NCBI RefSeq assembly: GCF_000384295.1
Contig: NZ_KB913037.1
Span: 3,706,649 to 3,770,648, forward strand
Origin: Amycolatopsis balhimycina FH 1894
GTDB taxonomy: Bacteria; Actinomycetota; Actinomycetes; Mycobacteriales; Pseudonocardiaceae
Reading direction: 5' to 3'
Length of the DNA stretch: 64,000 nt
The notes under the pieces were generated by a model, which made no database searches, was not told where the DNA came from, and saw only the letters and a program-made list of their open reading frames with translations. This document shows, one piece after another, positions 1-10,371 of the stretch. Each line of letters opens with the position of its first letter. Position 1 is the first letter of the stretch. The position numbers and the translations under genes are program-made.

Positions 1-78
1 TCACCGAGGGGGTTAGCCTGGTAGGCGCATCAGCGGATTCAAGATCGAGATCGAGACGGATAGAGGCGAGCCCCAGCC

Positions 79-3000
79 GTGTCCAGCAGCAGCCCTGCGT
101 CACAGTTCGGCCCCAACGAGTGGCTGGTCGAAGAGATGTACGACCAGTTCCTCGCAGACCCTTCCTCAGTCGATGCCGCATGGCACGACTTCTTCGCGGA
201 CTTCAAGCCGACGCAGAACGCGCAGGCCAAGGCGGACACCGCCCGGCAGAAGCAGGCCGACGTCAAGTCGTCCACCAACGGCCAGGCGGCGCAGCCCTCG
301 GCCAAGGCCGTGCAGAACGCGGAGTCGGCGGCCAAGCAGTCGGCCACGAAGCCGGCCCCGGCCAAGGCGGCCCCCGCGAAGCCGGCCACCAAGCCGGCCC
401 CGAGGCCCGCCGCGAAGGTGGAGCCCAAGGCCGAGCCGAAGGCCGACGCGAAGAAGGAAGAGCCGGAGTCGAAGCAGCTGCGCGGCGCCGCGGCGGCCAT
501 CGCCAAGAACATGGACGCCTCGCTGAGCGTCCCCACCGCGACCAGCGTGCGCGCGGTCCCGGCGAAGCTGATGGCGGACAACCGCATCGTCATCAACAAC
601 CACCTCAAGCGCACCCGCGGCGGCAAGATCTCGTTCACGCACCTCATCGGCTACGCCATGGTGCGGGCGCTGAAGAACTTCCCGAACCTGAACCGGCACT
701 ACCAGCTGATCGACAGCAAGCCGTTCGCGATCACGCCGGAGCACGTCAACTTCGGCCTCGCGATCGACATGAAGGGCAAGGACGGCTCGCGCAACCTCGT
801 CGTCGCCTCGATCAAGGGCGTCGAGGACATGACGTTCCTGCAGTTCTGGCAGGCGTACGAGGAGATCGTCAAGAAGGCCCGCAACAACAAGCTGACGGCC
901 GACGACTTCTCCGGCACCACCATCTCGCTGACCAACCCGGGCGGCATCGGCACCAACCACTCGGTGCCGCGCCTGCAGGCCGGCCAGGGCGCGATCATCG
1001 GCGTCGGCGCCATGCAGTACCCGGCCGCCTTCGAGGGCACCAGCGAGAAGACGCTGGTCGACCTCGGCATCAGCAAGATCATGACGCTGACCTCGACCTA
1101 CGACCACCGCATCATCCAGGGCGCGGAGTCGGGCGAGTTCCTCAAGCGCATCCACGAGCTGCTGCTCGGCGAAGACGGCTTCTACGACGACGTCTTCACC
1201 AGCCTGCGCCTGCCGTACGAGCCGATCCGCTGGGTCGCCGACATCCCGGACGGTCCGGTCGACAAGACCGCCCGCGTGATCGAGCTGATCGACGCGTTCC
1301 GGATGCGCGGCCACCTGATGGCCGACACCGACCCGCTGAACTACCGCCAGCGCAGCCACGCGGACCTGGACGTCCTGTCCCACGGTCTCACCCTCTGGGA
1401 CCTCGACCGCGAGTTCCCGGTCGGCGGCTTCGCCGGCCAGGAGCGGATGAAGCTGCGCGACATCCTGGGCGTGCTGCGCAACTCGTACTGCCGCACGGTC
1501 GGCATCGAGTACACCCACATCCTCGACCCCGAGGAGCGCCGCTGGATCCAGGAGCGCGTCGAGATCCCGCACGAGAAGCCGGACCCCGCGGTCCAGAAGT
1601 ACGTGCTCTCGAAGCTGAACGCCGCCGAGGCGTTCGAGACGTTCCTGCAGACCAAGTACGTCGGCCAGAAGCGCTTCTCGCTGGAGGGTGGCGAGACGGC
1701 GATCCCGCTGCTCGACACGCTGCTGGACAAGGCCGCCGAGCACGAGCTCGACGAGGTCGTCATCGGCATGCCGCACCGCGGCCGGCTGAACGTGCTGGCC
1801 AACATCGTCGGCAAGCCGATCAGCCAGATCTTCCAGGAGTTCGAGGGCAACCTCGACCCGGGCCAGGCGCACGGCTCCGGTGACGTGAAGTACCACCTCG
1901 GCGCCGAGGGCAAGTACTTCCGCATGTTCGGCGACGGCGAGACGAAGGTCTCCCTGACGGCGAACCCGTCGCACCTGGAGACCGTGGACCCGGTGCTCGA
2001 GGGTATCGTCCGCGCGAAGCAGGACCTCCTGGACAAGGGCGGCGAGGGTTACACCGTGCTGCCGGTCCTGATGCACGGCGACGCGGCCTTCGCGGGCCAG
2101 GGCGTCGTCGCCGAGACGCTGAACCTGTCGCTGCTGCGCGGGTACCGCACCGGCGGCACCGTGCACGTGATCGTCAACAACCAGGTCGGCTTCACGACCG
2201 CGCCGGAGCACTCGCGCTCGTCGCAGTACGCCACCGACGTCGCGAAGATGATCGGCTCGCCGATCTTCCACGTGAACGGCGACGACCCGGAAGCCGCGCA
2301 CTGGGTGGCCAAGCTGGCCGTCGAGTACCGCCAGGCGTTCCACAAGGACGTCGTCATCGACCTGATCTGCTACCGCCGCCGCGGCCACAACGAGGGCGAC
2401 GACCCCTCGATGACGCAGCCGGCGATGTACGACATCATCGACACCAAGCGTTCGGTGCGGAAGACCTACACCGAGTCGCTGATCGGCCGCGGTGACATCT
2501 CCGTCGAAGAGGCCGAGGCCGCGCTGCGCGACTTCTCGAGCCAGCTGGAGCACGTCTTCAACGAGGTCCGGGAGCTGGAGAAGCACCCGGCGAAGGCGAG
2601 CCCCTCGGTCGAGGAGGAGCAGCAGGTGCCGGCCAAGGTCGCGACGGCGATCACCAGCGCGGCGCTCGAGCACATCGGCGACGCGTTCGTGAACGTGCCG
2701 GACGGCTTCACCCCGCACCCGCGTGTCAAGCCGGTCATGGAACGCCGTCACAAGATGTCCCGCGAAGGCGACATCGACTGGGCGTTCGGCGAGCTGCTGG
2801 CGTTCGGGTCGCTGGCGATGGAGGGCCGGCTCGTCCGGCTGTCGGGCCAGGACTCGCGCCGCGGCACGTTCACCCAGCGGCACTCGGTGTTCATCGACCG
2901 CAAGACCGGCCAGGAGTACTCGCCGCTGCAGAACCTGGCCGACGGCCAGGGCCGCGTGATGATCTACGACTCGGCGCTGTCGGAGTACGCGGCCGTCGGC

Positions 3001-3801
3001 TTCGAGTACGGCTACTCGGTGGCCAACCCCGAGTCGCTGGTAATGTGGGAAGCGCAGTTCGGTGACTTCGTCAACGGCGCGCAGACCGTCATCGACGAGT
3101 ACATCTCCTCGGGCGAGGCCAAGTGGGGCCAGCGTTCGGACGTCGTGCTGCTGCTGCCGCACGGCCACGAGGGCCAGGGCCCGGACCACACGTCCGGCCG
3201 CATCGAGCGGTTCCTCTCGCTGTGCGCGGAGGGCTCGATGACGGTGGCGGTGCCGTCCACCCCGGCGAACTACTTCCACCTGCTGCGCCGCCACGCCCTC
3301 GACGGCATCCAGCGCCCGCTGGTCGTCTTCACGCCGAAGTCGATGCTGCGCAACAAGGCCGCGACGTCGGGTACCGAGGACTTCACCGGCGAGAGCCGGT
3401 TCATGTCCGTCATCGACGACGTCACACCGGACCCGGCGAAGATCCGCAAGGTGCTGCTGACCTCCGGGAAGCTGTACTGGGAGCTGGTGGCGGAGCGGAC
3501 GAAGCGCGAGGCCGACGACGTCGCGATCGTGCGCATCGAGCAGTACTACCCGCTGCCGAAGAAGAAGCTGGTGGCGGCGGTGGAGCGCTACACGAACGCG
3601 ACGCAGGTCGCGTGGGTCCAGGAGGAGCCGGAGAACCAGGGTGCGTGGCCGTTCTTCGGCCTGAACCTGCCCCGGAAGTTCCCGGAGGTCCTCTCGGGCC
3701 TGCAGGTCGTCTCGCGCCGCCCGATGGCGGCCCCGTCGGCCGGCTCGTCGAAGGTGCACGAGGTGGAGCAGAAGGCCCTGATCTCGAAGGCGTTCGAGTG
3801 A
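79..3801 (+). CDS. kgd: Multifunctional 2-oxoglutarate decarboxylase/dehydrogenase E1 with fused succinyltransferase domain
   Basis: Cytoplasmic TCA-cycle enzyme that decarboxylates 2-oxoglutarate with ThDP and passes the succinyl unit to lipoamide partners. The 1240-aa product matches the actinobacterial Kgd layout (about 1230 aa in mycobacteria): an N-terminal segment ([12 protein letters not shown], about 12-25), an Ala/Pro/Lys-rich linker (about 45-135), an E2-type acyltransferase domain (about 135-380) ending in [12 protein letters not shown], then the E1 domain with [13 protein letters not shown] and the ThDP-binding region. The usual E2 HxxxD motif reads H-R-I-I-Q, which I recall is also the mycobacterial form. 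The GTG start at 79 follows a GAGGCGAG-like ribosome site and gives the expected N-terminus. A strong hairpin follows the stop. The gene upstream lies outside the window. Confidence 0.97.
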   Translation: MSSSSPASQFGPNEWLVEEMYDQFLADPSSVDAAWHDFFADFKPTQNAQAKADTARQKQADVKSSTNGQAAQPSAKAVQNAESAAKQSATKPAPAKAAPAKPATKPAPRPAAKVEPKAEPKADAKKEEPESKQLRGAAAAIAKNMDASLSVPTATSVRAVPAKLMADNRIVINNHLKRTRGGKISFTHLIGYAMVRALKNFPNLNRHYQLIDSKPFAITPEHVNFGLAIDMKGKDGSRNLVVASIKGVEDMTFLQFWQAYEEIVKKARNNKLTADDFSGTTISLTNPGGIGTNHSVPRLQAGQGAIIGVGAMQYPAAFEGTSEKTLVDLGISKIMTLTSTYDHRIIQGAESGEFLKRIHELLLGEDGFYDDVFTSLRLPYEPIRWVADIPDGPVDKTARVIELIDAFRMRGHLMADTDPLNYRQRSHADLDVLSHGLTLWDLDREFPVGGFAGQERMKLRDILGVLRNSYCRTVGIEYTHILDPEERRWIQERVEIPHEKPDPAVQKYVLSKLNAAEAFETFLQTKYVGQKRFSLEGGETAIPLLDTLLDKAAEHELDEVVIGMPHRGRLNVLANIVGKPISQIFQEFEGNLDPGQAHGSGDVKYHLGAEGKYFRMFGDGETKVSLTANPSHLETVDPVLEGIVRAKQDLLDKGGEGYTVLPVLMHGDAAFAGQGVVAETLNLSLLRGYRTGGTVHVIVNNQVGFTTAPEHSRSSQYATDVAKMIGSPIFHVNGDDPEAAHWVAKLAVEYRQAFHKDVVIDLICYRRRGHNEGDDPSMTQPAMYDIIDTKRSVRKTYTESLIGRGDISVEEAEAALRDFSSQLEHVFNEVRELEKHPAKASPSVEEEQQVPAKVATAITSAALEHIGDAFVNVPDGFTPHPRVKPVMERRHKMSREGDIDWAFGELLAFGSLAMEGRLVRLSGQDSRRGTFTQRHSVFIDRKTGQEYSPLQNLADGQGRVMIYDSALSEYAAVGFEYGYSVANPESLVMWEAQFGDFVNGAQTVIDEYISSGEAKWGQRSDVVLLLPHGHEGQGPDHTSGRIERFLSLCAEGSMTVAVPSTPANYFHLLRRHALDGIQRPLVVFTPKSMLRNKAATSGTEDFTGESRFMSVIDDVTPDPAKIRKVLLTSGKLYWELVAERTKREADDVAIVRIEQYYPLPKKKLVAAVERYTNATQVAWVQEEPENQGAWPFFGLNLPRKFPEVLSGLQVVSRRPMAAPSAGSSKVHEVEQKALISKAFE

Positions 3802-3812
3802 TCGTTTGACCA

Positions 3813-3856
3813 CGACGAAGGCCTCCTCCCGGTCCGCCGGGAGGAGGCCTTCGTCG
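3813..3856 (+). terminator. Hairpin terminator after kgd
   Basis: Perfect 20-bp inverted repeat (arms 3813-3832 and 3837-3856) with a 4-nt loop, 12 nt past the kgd stop. No long T run follows, which is common in this genome type. Confidence 0.75.
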
Positions 3857-3958
3857 TTCGCGCGCCCGGAACTGTCGGTGCCCTCCGGTAGCGTGGAAAC
3901 CGGGGGCGCAGCCCAAACCGATTGCCCTCCACCACCGGTTCACGGCAAGGTAGCGATC

Positions 3959-4477
3959 ATGCTGATCCGCCGGGAAACACCCGCCGACCAGGCCGCGATC
4001 CATGCCGTCCACAGCGCGGCGTTCCGGCGCGAAGAGGGCGTGACCCCGATCGAGGCGCCGCTCGTGGACGAACTGCGCGCCGAAGGCGACCTGATCAACC
4101 CTCTCTCACTCGTGGCCGTCCGCGACGGCGCCGTCGTCGGGCACGTCTGCTGCAGCCGCGCCCGCCTCGGCGACGACGCCAAGACCGCCGTGGGTCTCGG
4201 CCCGCTCGGTGTGCTGCCCGCGCACCAGGCCGGCGGCGTCGGCTCTGCGCTGGTGCACGCCGTGGTCGGCGCGGCGGACGCCCTCGGCCACGGCCTGGTC
4301 GTCCTGCTCGGCAATCCGGCCTACTACTCGCGGTTCGGGTTCGTCACGGCGTCGGACCTGGCGATCACCGCCCCGGACCCGCAGTGGGGCAAGCACTTCC
4401 AGGCGCGGACGCTGGCCGCGTACGAACCCACCCAGGCGGGCGCCTTCGAATACGCGCCCGCGTTCTCCCGGATCTGA
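3959..4477 (+). CDS. GNAT N-acetyltransferase (YhbS-like)
   Basis: Predicted acetyl-CoA-dependent N-acetyltransferase of 172 aa; substrate unknown. It starts MLIRRETPADQAAIHAVH, the usual first strand and helix of the GNAT fold, and carries the acetyl-CoA loop as LGPLGVLPAHQAGGVGSAL near residues 80-99, then a GNPAYYSRFGF segment typical of YhbS-like proteins. The frame is open further upstream, but ATG 3959 is the first start giving a standard GNAT N-terminus; the longer form would run through the terminator hairpin. The luciferase-like gene begins 13 nt after its stop, so the two may be co-transcribed. Confidence 0.85.
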   Translation: MLIRRETPADQAAIHAVHSAAFRREEGVTPIEAPLVDELRAEGDLINPLSLVAVRDGAVVGHVCCSRARLGDDAKTAVGLGPLGVLPAHQAGGVGSALVHAVVGAADALGHGLVVLLGNPAYYSRFGFVTASDLAITAPDPQWGKHFQARTLAAYEPTQAGAFEYAPAFSRI

Positions 4478-4490
4478 ACAGGAGCCGCGC

Positions 4491-5471
4491 GTGTACGCAC
4501 CCACGACGTCGATCGGTGTCCGGATCAACCGCGAACAGCCGCCGGCCAAGCTGATCGAGCTGGCGAAGCAGGCCGAAGACGCGGGACTGGACGAAGTCTG
4601 GCTGGTCGAGGACTGCTTCTGGGCGGCCGGCATCGCCACGGTCGCGACGGCGCTGGCGGTGACGTCGACGATCAAGGTGGGCATCGGGGTGCTGCCGGCG
4701 GTCGCGCGCAACCCGGCGATCGCGGCGATGGAGATCGCCGCGCTGGCCGAGCTGCACCCGGACCGGCTGATCGCCGGGTTCGGGCACGGCGTCGCGTCGT
4801 GGATGCGGCAGATCGGGGCGTACCCGGCGTCACCGCTGGCGGCGCTCGAGGAGACGCTGGTGGCGGTCCGGCGGCTGCTGGCGGGCGACCGGGTCTCGGT
4901 GACCGGCAAGCATGTCAACCTCGACGCGGTCGAGCTGGTCTTCCCGCCGGCGTCGCCGCCCCCGCTGGTGGCGGGTGTCCGCCGCCCGAAGTCCCTGGCG
5001 ATCGCGGGCGCGACGGCGGACGGGACGATCCTGGCCGAGCCGTCCCCGCCGGAGTACGTCCGGACGGCGTTGGCGGGCATCGCACCCGGACGCTCTTCGG
5101 AGGCCGCGCCGCCCCATCACGCAGTGGTGACGTACAACTGGCTGGCGCTGGGCGACCGCGAGCGAGCCCGCCGGACGGTGGCGGAGTCCCTGACGCCGGG
5201 CGCGTTGGTCCAGGTGCAGGACCTGCCGTTCGCCGCGGAACTGCTGGAGCTGGTCGACTCGGCGTCCACAGTGGACGAACTGGCGGCGGGCCTGCACCCG
5301 GAGTGGATCGACCGCCTGGCCATCTGCGGCTCGCTCGACGAATGTGTGGCAGCGGTCCGGTCCCTGCACGAGGCGGGCAGCGGTTCGGTCGTGTTGCTGC
5401 CGCTGCCGGAGGAGCCGCCGGAGCGGGGCATCGAGGACGCGGGCCGAGTCGCGGCAGCTCTACGCGGCTGA
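4491..5471 (+). CDS. LLM-class (luciferase-like) flavin-dependent oxidoreductase
   Basis: Predicted F420- or FMN-dependent oxidoreductase of the bacterial luciferase superfamily, 326 aa, substrate unknown. It opens with the TIM-barrel signature SIGVRINREQPPAKLIELAK and has AEDAGLDEVWLVED, GIGVLPAVARNPAIAAMEIAAL and the typical LAELHPDRLIAGFGHG segment (about residues 84-98). The GTG start at 4491 follows the ribosome site AGGAG; in the track frame no other start gives a luciferase-like N-terminus. It converges on the osmoprotectant operon with 8 nt between stops, so its terminator must lie inside a gene. Confidence 0.88.
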   Translation: MYAPTTSIGVRINREQPPAKLIELAKQAEDAGLDEVWLVEDCFWAAGIATVATALAVTSTIKVGIGVLPAVARNPAIAAMEIAALAELHPDRLIAGFGHGVASWMRQIGAYPASPLAALEETLVAVRRLLAGDRVSVTGKHVNLDAVELVFPPASPPPLVAGVRRPKSLAIAGATADGTILAEPSPPEYVRTALAGIAPGRSSEAAPPHHAVVTYNWLALGDRERARRTVAESLTPGALVQVQDLPFAAELLELVDSASTVDELAAGLHPEWIDRLAICGSLDECVAAVRSLHEAGSGSVVLLPLPEEPPERGIEDAGRVAAALRG

Positions 5472-5479
5472 CCTCGCCG

Positions 5480-6364
5480 TCAGGACTTGAGGTTGTTGCG
5501 GGCGAGGAAGTCCTCGGCGATGTCGAGGGGGTTGCGCTTTTCTTCGGTGAACTCGACGTTGAGCCGGGTGAGCTGCTCGGTGGTCAGCACCGCCGACACC
5601 CGGTTCAGCGCGGCCACCTCGGCCGGGGACAGCGTCCCGCGCGCCACCAGCGGCACGATGTTCTGCGCCGGGAACATGTTCTTGTCGTCGACCAGCGGCA
5701 CGAACCCGTTCGCTGCGATCGTCGACGACGTGCTGAACAGGTCCGCCACCTGCACATCGCCGGACTTCAGGGCCGCCACCGTCACCGGGCCGCCGGTGTC
5801 GGTCGTGCGGATCTCCTTGAACTCGCAGCCGTACAGGGACTTGATCTTGTCCTTCCAGCGGCTGCTCCACTGGCCCGGCCCGCCGAACACCAGCTCGCGG
5901 CAGCGCGGCCCGAGGTCGGAGAACGTCTTCACCCCGGCGGAAGCCGGCTGCGGCCCGACGACGAGCAGGTCCTTGTCCTCGGCGGGCGCCTGGTCCAGCA
6001 CCTCGAACCCGGCCGGGATCTTCCGGCGCAGCTGCGCGTAGACGTCCTGAGGTGTCGTCGCGGTGGTGTCCTTGTCGAAGTACCGCAACAGGTTGCCGCT
6101 GTAGTCGGGCACGACCGACAGCGACTTGTCCTGCAGTGCCTTGACGACGACCTCGCGGCTGCCGACCGGCGGCCGCACGGTCACGTTCGTGGCACCCGCG
6201 TTCCGCAGCGCGCCGGCGTAGATCTGGGCCAGCAGCAGGCTTTCCCCGACGTCGGACGCGCCGATGATGATGTCCCCCGTCGCGCCGCCCTCGCCGCCGC
6301 CCGCCAGCGGGTTGCCACAGCCGGCCGCGAGCACCAGCACCACCACCAAGACCAGCCGCTTCAC
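5480..6364 (-). CDS. Osmoprotectant (glycine betaine/choline-type) ABC transporter substrate-binding lipoprotein
   Basis: Extracytoplasmic receptor for a quaternary-amine ABC importer (OpuC/ProX family), 294 aa. A signal peptide ends in the lipobox LAAGC, so the mature protein should be lipid-anchored outside the membrane. The opening IIIGASDVGESLLLAQIY and the VPDYSGNLLRYF segment are characteristic of OpuCC-type binding proteins. GTG 6364 is chosen because it overlaps the stop of the upstream permease as GTGA (6361-6364). Fourth and last gene of the operon 8788 to 5480. The actual ligand cannot be read from sequence. Confidence 0.92.
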   Translation of the reverse strand: MKRLVLVVVLVLAAGCGNPLAGGGEGGATGDIIIGASDVGESLLLAQIYAGALRNAGATNVTVRPPVGSREVVVKALQDKSLSVVPDYSGNLLRYFDKDTTATTPQDVYAQLRRKIPAGFEVLDQAPAEDKDLLVVGPQPASAGVKTFSDLGPRCRELVFGGPGQWSSRWKDKIKSLYGCEFKEIRTTDTGGPVTVAALKSGDVQVADLFSTSSTIAANGFVPLVDDKNMFPAQNIVPLVARGTLSPAEVAALNRVSAVLTTEQLTRLNVEFTEEKRNPLDIAEDFLARNNLKS

Positions 6365-7044
6365 GCCGTCACCTTCTTCACGGCCGCGGCGAGCCGGACA
6401 CCCCGGGGCACCAGTGCGCGGTTCAGCACCGCGAAGACCAGATCCAGGACGATGGCCAGCACCGTCGTCAGCAGCGCGCCCGCGATGACCTCGGAGTAGT
6501 CCAAAATGGCCAGTCCGTCGAGCAGGAACCGGCCCAGGCCACCGAGTCCGACGTACGCGGCCACCGCGGCGGTCGCGACGAGCTGGAGGACGGCGTTGCG
6601 GATGCCGCCGAGCACGAGCGGCAGCGAGATCGGCACTTCGACCTTCCACAGCTGTTGCCAGCCGGTCATGCCGACGCCTTCGGCGGCGTCGACCACGCCG
6701 TGGTCGGTCGCCTGCAGCCCGGCGTACGTCCCGGCCAGGATCGGCGGCACGGCCAGCACGACGAGCCCGATGATCGTCGAGGTGACGCTTTCGGTGAAGA
6801 GCAGGAACAGGAACGTGACGAGCCCGAGCGTCGGCAGCGCGCGGATCGCGTTGCCGGCGCTGACCAGCGCGACGCCGCCGCGTCCGGTGTGGCCGACGAA
6901 CAGCCCCAGCGGGACGGCGATGACCAGCGCGATCGCCAGTGCCAGGAACGTGTAGCCGAGGTGTTCCAGCAGCCGCTGCGGAACGCCGTCGGGGCCCGAC
7001 CAGTGGGCCGGGTCGCCGAACCAGCGGAAGAGATCGTTGATCAT
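6361..7044 (-). CDS. Osmoprotectant ABC transporter permease (OpuCD-like)
   Basis: Integral membrane permease of a betaine-type ABC importer, 227 aa with about six hydrophobic segments. The coupling-loop motif for the ATPase is in DAAEGVGMTGWQQLWKVEVP, the EAA-type signature. Start ATG 7044 is fixed by its ATGA overlap with the stop of the preceding permease; the longer reading frame adds only MDPGGR. It pairs with the second permease to form the channel, and translation is probably coupled through the whole operon. Confidence 0.93.
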   Translation of the reverse strand: MINDLFRWFGDPAHWSGPDGVPQRLLEHLGYTFLALAIALVIAVPLGLFVGHTGRGGVALVSAGNAIRALPTLGLVTFLFLLFTESVTSTIIGLVVLAVPPILAGTYAGLQATDHGVVDAAEGVGMTGWQQLWKVEVPISLPLVLGGIRNAVLQLVATAAVAAYVGLGGLGRFLLDGLAILDYSEVIAGALLTTVLAIVLDLVFAVLNRALVPRGVRLAAAVKKVTA

Positions 7045-7702
7045 GCGGCCACCCGGGTCCACGGCGTGAGCAGGTTTCGCGAGCCGACCAGCACGAGGTC
7101 GACGACCAGCGCCAGCAGCAGTGTCAGCACGATGCCGACGACGATCGGCGAGAAGTACTCGCGCTGGAAGCCGTCGGTGAACAGCACGCCCAGTCCGCCG
7201 GTGCCGATCAGCGCGCCGACGCTGACCAGGCTGATGTTGCTGACCGACGCCACCCGCACGCCGGCCGCGAGCACCGGCACCGACAGCGGGAGTTCGACGG
7301 CGAAGAACCGGCGCAGCGGCTTGTACCCGACGGCGGTGGCGGCGGCGACCACCGGCGGCGGCACGGCGTCCAGCGCGTCGAGCACCGGGCGGACGAGCAG
7401 GGCCGTGGTGTAGATCGTCAGCGCGACGAGGACGTTGACGCTGTCCAGGATCTTCGACCCGATCAGGCCGGGGATGACGACGAACAGCGCGAGCGACGGG
7501 ATCGTGTAGAGCAGGTTGGCGAGCACCATGACCACCTGCCGGGCCGGCCGCCAGCGGTGCCCCAGCCAGCCCGCCGCGATCGCCAGCACGATCCCGACGA
7601 CCAGCGGGAGCAGCGCCAGGTAGACGTGATCACCCAGGTCGCCGAGGATCTGGACGCGGTTGTTCGCGCTGCTCAGGTACCGCCCGAGTTCCTCGAAGAA
7701 GC

Positions 7703-7706
<4 letters not shown>
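7041..7706 (-). CDS. Osmoprotectant ABC transporter permease (OpuCB-like)
   Basis: Second membrane subunit of the same importer, 221 aa, with several transmembrane segments and the EAA-type loop ATAVGYKPLRRFFAVELP. A run of hydrophobic helices begins at YLALLPLVVGIVLAIAAGW. The start ATG 7706 overlaps the ATPase stop by ATGA and the stop overlaps the next permease by ATGA. Having two different permease genes is normal for OpuC-type systems. Confidence 0.93.
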
Positions 7707-8788
<1,082 letters not shown>

Positions 8789-8880
8789 TGCCACTCCCCA
8801 TGTCCCGGTCCGTCCGACCGTAGCCGAGTCGGCGGTGGTTGGCACGCTGTTCCGGGGGCTGGTAGCTAGGCTCGTGTCCC

Positions 8881-10290
8881 GTGAAGGCCCTCGACGACGT
8901 CCTCGCCGCGCACGGCGTCGGCGTCCGCCCGCTGTACCGCGTAATCGACCTGCTCCGCACCGGCGACCACGACCTCGGTGAGCTGGTCCGGCTGTCGACG
9001 GCGCCCCGGCGCAGCGTGGAGGCCGTCCTCGCCGCCCTCGGCGACGACCTGGACCGCAGCGGCGACCGGCTGCGCATCGCCCCCGGCGTCGCGGCGTCGT
9101 ACCTGCAGTACCGCGCGCCGCGCTACGCCGACCCGCTCGACGAAGCCGTGGCCACGCACGAGCTGCTGCCGAAGGTCGCCGAGTGGGTGGCGGAGGTGCC
9201 GTCGCCGCTGGCCGCGCTCGACCACGTGCAGGCCACGCCGGAGACCGTGCTGCGCCGCGCCCTGTGGCTGGACGCGCAGTACGACCTCGCCTCGACGCGG
9301 CTGCTGTTCCTCGGCGACCACGACCTGACGTCGCTGGCGCTGCGCGCGGTCTGCCCGTCGGCGTCGCTCACGGTCGTCGACCTGGACGAGCGCGTCCTCG
9401 CCTACCTCGACGATCGCGGTGGCCGCGAAATCCGGACGGTGCACGCTGACCTGCGCGTCGGCCTGCCGCCCTCGCTCTCGGGTGGCTTCGACCTCGTGTT
9501 CAGCGATCCGCCGTACACGCCCGAAGGCATGGGACTGTTCGCGGCTCGCGGGGTGCAGGCGCTGCGCGAGCCGAGCGAGGGACGGCTGCTGCTGGCCTAC
9601 GGCTACAGCCCGCGGCACCCGGCGCTGGGCGCGCAGGTGCAGCGGTCACTGGCCACACTCGGGCTGACGTTCGAGGCGATCCTGCCGGGCTTCAACCGGT
9701 ACCTCGGGGCGCAGGCGATCGGCAGTGCGGCGGACCTGTACGTCTGCCAGCCGACGGCGAAGGCCAAGAAGATGCGCAGCGGCAAGGCGATCTACACGCA
9801 CGGGCCGCAGTCGGTGGAGGCCGCCGGGACGAAACCGGCCCTGCTGGAGAAGCTGAAGGAGATCGCCACGGCGGACGGGCTTTCGCTGGAGTCGCGGCCG
9901 GTGGACTGGTCGATCTCCGGCCCCGAGGGCGACGCGGTCGCGATGGACCTCTCGGCCGACCCGGGCCCGTGGCTGCTGCGGACGCTGCTGGGCACGAACG
10001 CCCGGCGGCTGGCGCTGCTGGTGCCGAACGCGCACCCGGACCTGGCGGACGAGCGTTCCCAGACGGCGCTGGCCGCGCTGATCCGCGGCAAGTACACCCT
10101 CCGGTACCTGCGGAGCGCCCCGGACAACCGGCACGCGGTGGTGGTCGCGGACGCGGTCGAGCACCAGGACGAGATCCTGACCCGCGCCCACGCCCGCCTG
10201 GCGAACGTCTCCCTGACCGTCCCCGGGGACCTGGTCGAGCTGCGCCTGGTCGACGTCCCCCGCCACCGCCTCGCCGAACTCCTGAGCTGA
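8881..10290 (+). CDS. BpsA-like branched-chain polyamine synthase family protein (DUF43)
   Basis: Resembles bis-aminopropyl spermidine synthase, which adds aminopropyl groups from decarboxylated SAM to polyamines in thermophiles. The 469-aa product has an N-terminal winged-helix-like part (about 1-75), a Rossmann methyltransferase-like core with LLFLGDHDLTSLAL, and the diagnostic FDLVFSDPPYT with D209-P-P-Y212. The archaeal enzyme is near 350 aa, so roughly 110 C-terminal residues are extra. The GTG start follows a TAGGCT -10-like hexamer by 8 nt, suggesting a leaderless mRNA. No other polyamine gene is adjacent. The family call is fairly firm; the activity in this organism is unverified. Confidence 0.8.
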   Translation: MKALDDVLAAHGVGVRPLYRVIDLLRTGDHDLGELVRLSTAPRRSVEAVLAALGDDLDRSGDRLRIAPGVAASYLQYRAPRYADPLDEAVATHELLPKVAEWVAEVPSPLAALDHVQATPETVLRRALWLDAQYDLASTRLLFLGDHDLTSLALRAVCPSASLTVVDLDERVLAYLDDRGGREIRTVHADLRVGLPPSLSGGFDLVFSDPPYTPEGMGLFAARGVQALREPSEGRLLLAYGYSPRHPALGAQVQRSLATLGLTFEAILPGFNRYLGAQAIGSAADLYVCQPTAKAKKMRSGKAIYTHGPQSVEAAGTKPALLEKLKEIATADGLSLESRPVDWSISGPEGDAVAMDLSADPGPWLLRTLLGTNARRLALLVPNAHPDLADERSQTALAALIRGKYTLRYLRSAPDNRHAVVVADAVEHQDEILTRAHARLANVSLTVPGDLVELRLVDVPRHRLAELLS

Positions 10291-10321
10291 ACCGCCACTT
10301 TCACGTGAAAGCTACGCTTTA

Positions 10322-10365
10322 CAGCACAAAGCGGCACTTTCACGTGAAAGTGCCGCTTTGTGCTG
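10322..10365. terminator. 44-bp perfect palindrome between converging genes, probable bidirectional terminator
   Basis: The 22-nt half from 10322 is exactly reverse-complemented by 10344-10365, with the centre CACGTG. A shorter related palindrome with the same core CTTTCACGTGAAAG lies at 10297-10310. The pair fills the 81-bp gap between the ends of the BpsA-like gene and the malic enzyme gene. Confidence 0.7.
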
Positions 10366-10371
10366 AGGGGG

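Noticed and set aside
166..3813. 1215-codon open frame on the minus strand opposite kgd
   Set aside because: Arg/Val/Leu-rich shadow of a GC-rich gene; kgd on the plus strand has full family homology across this region.
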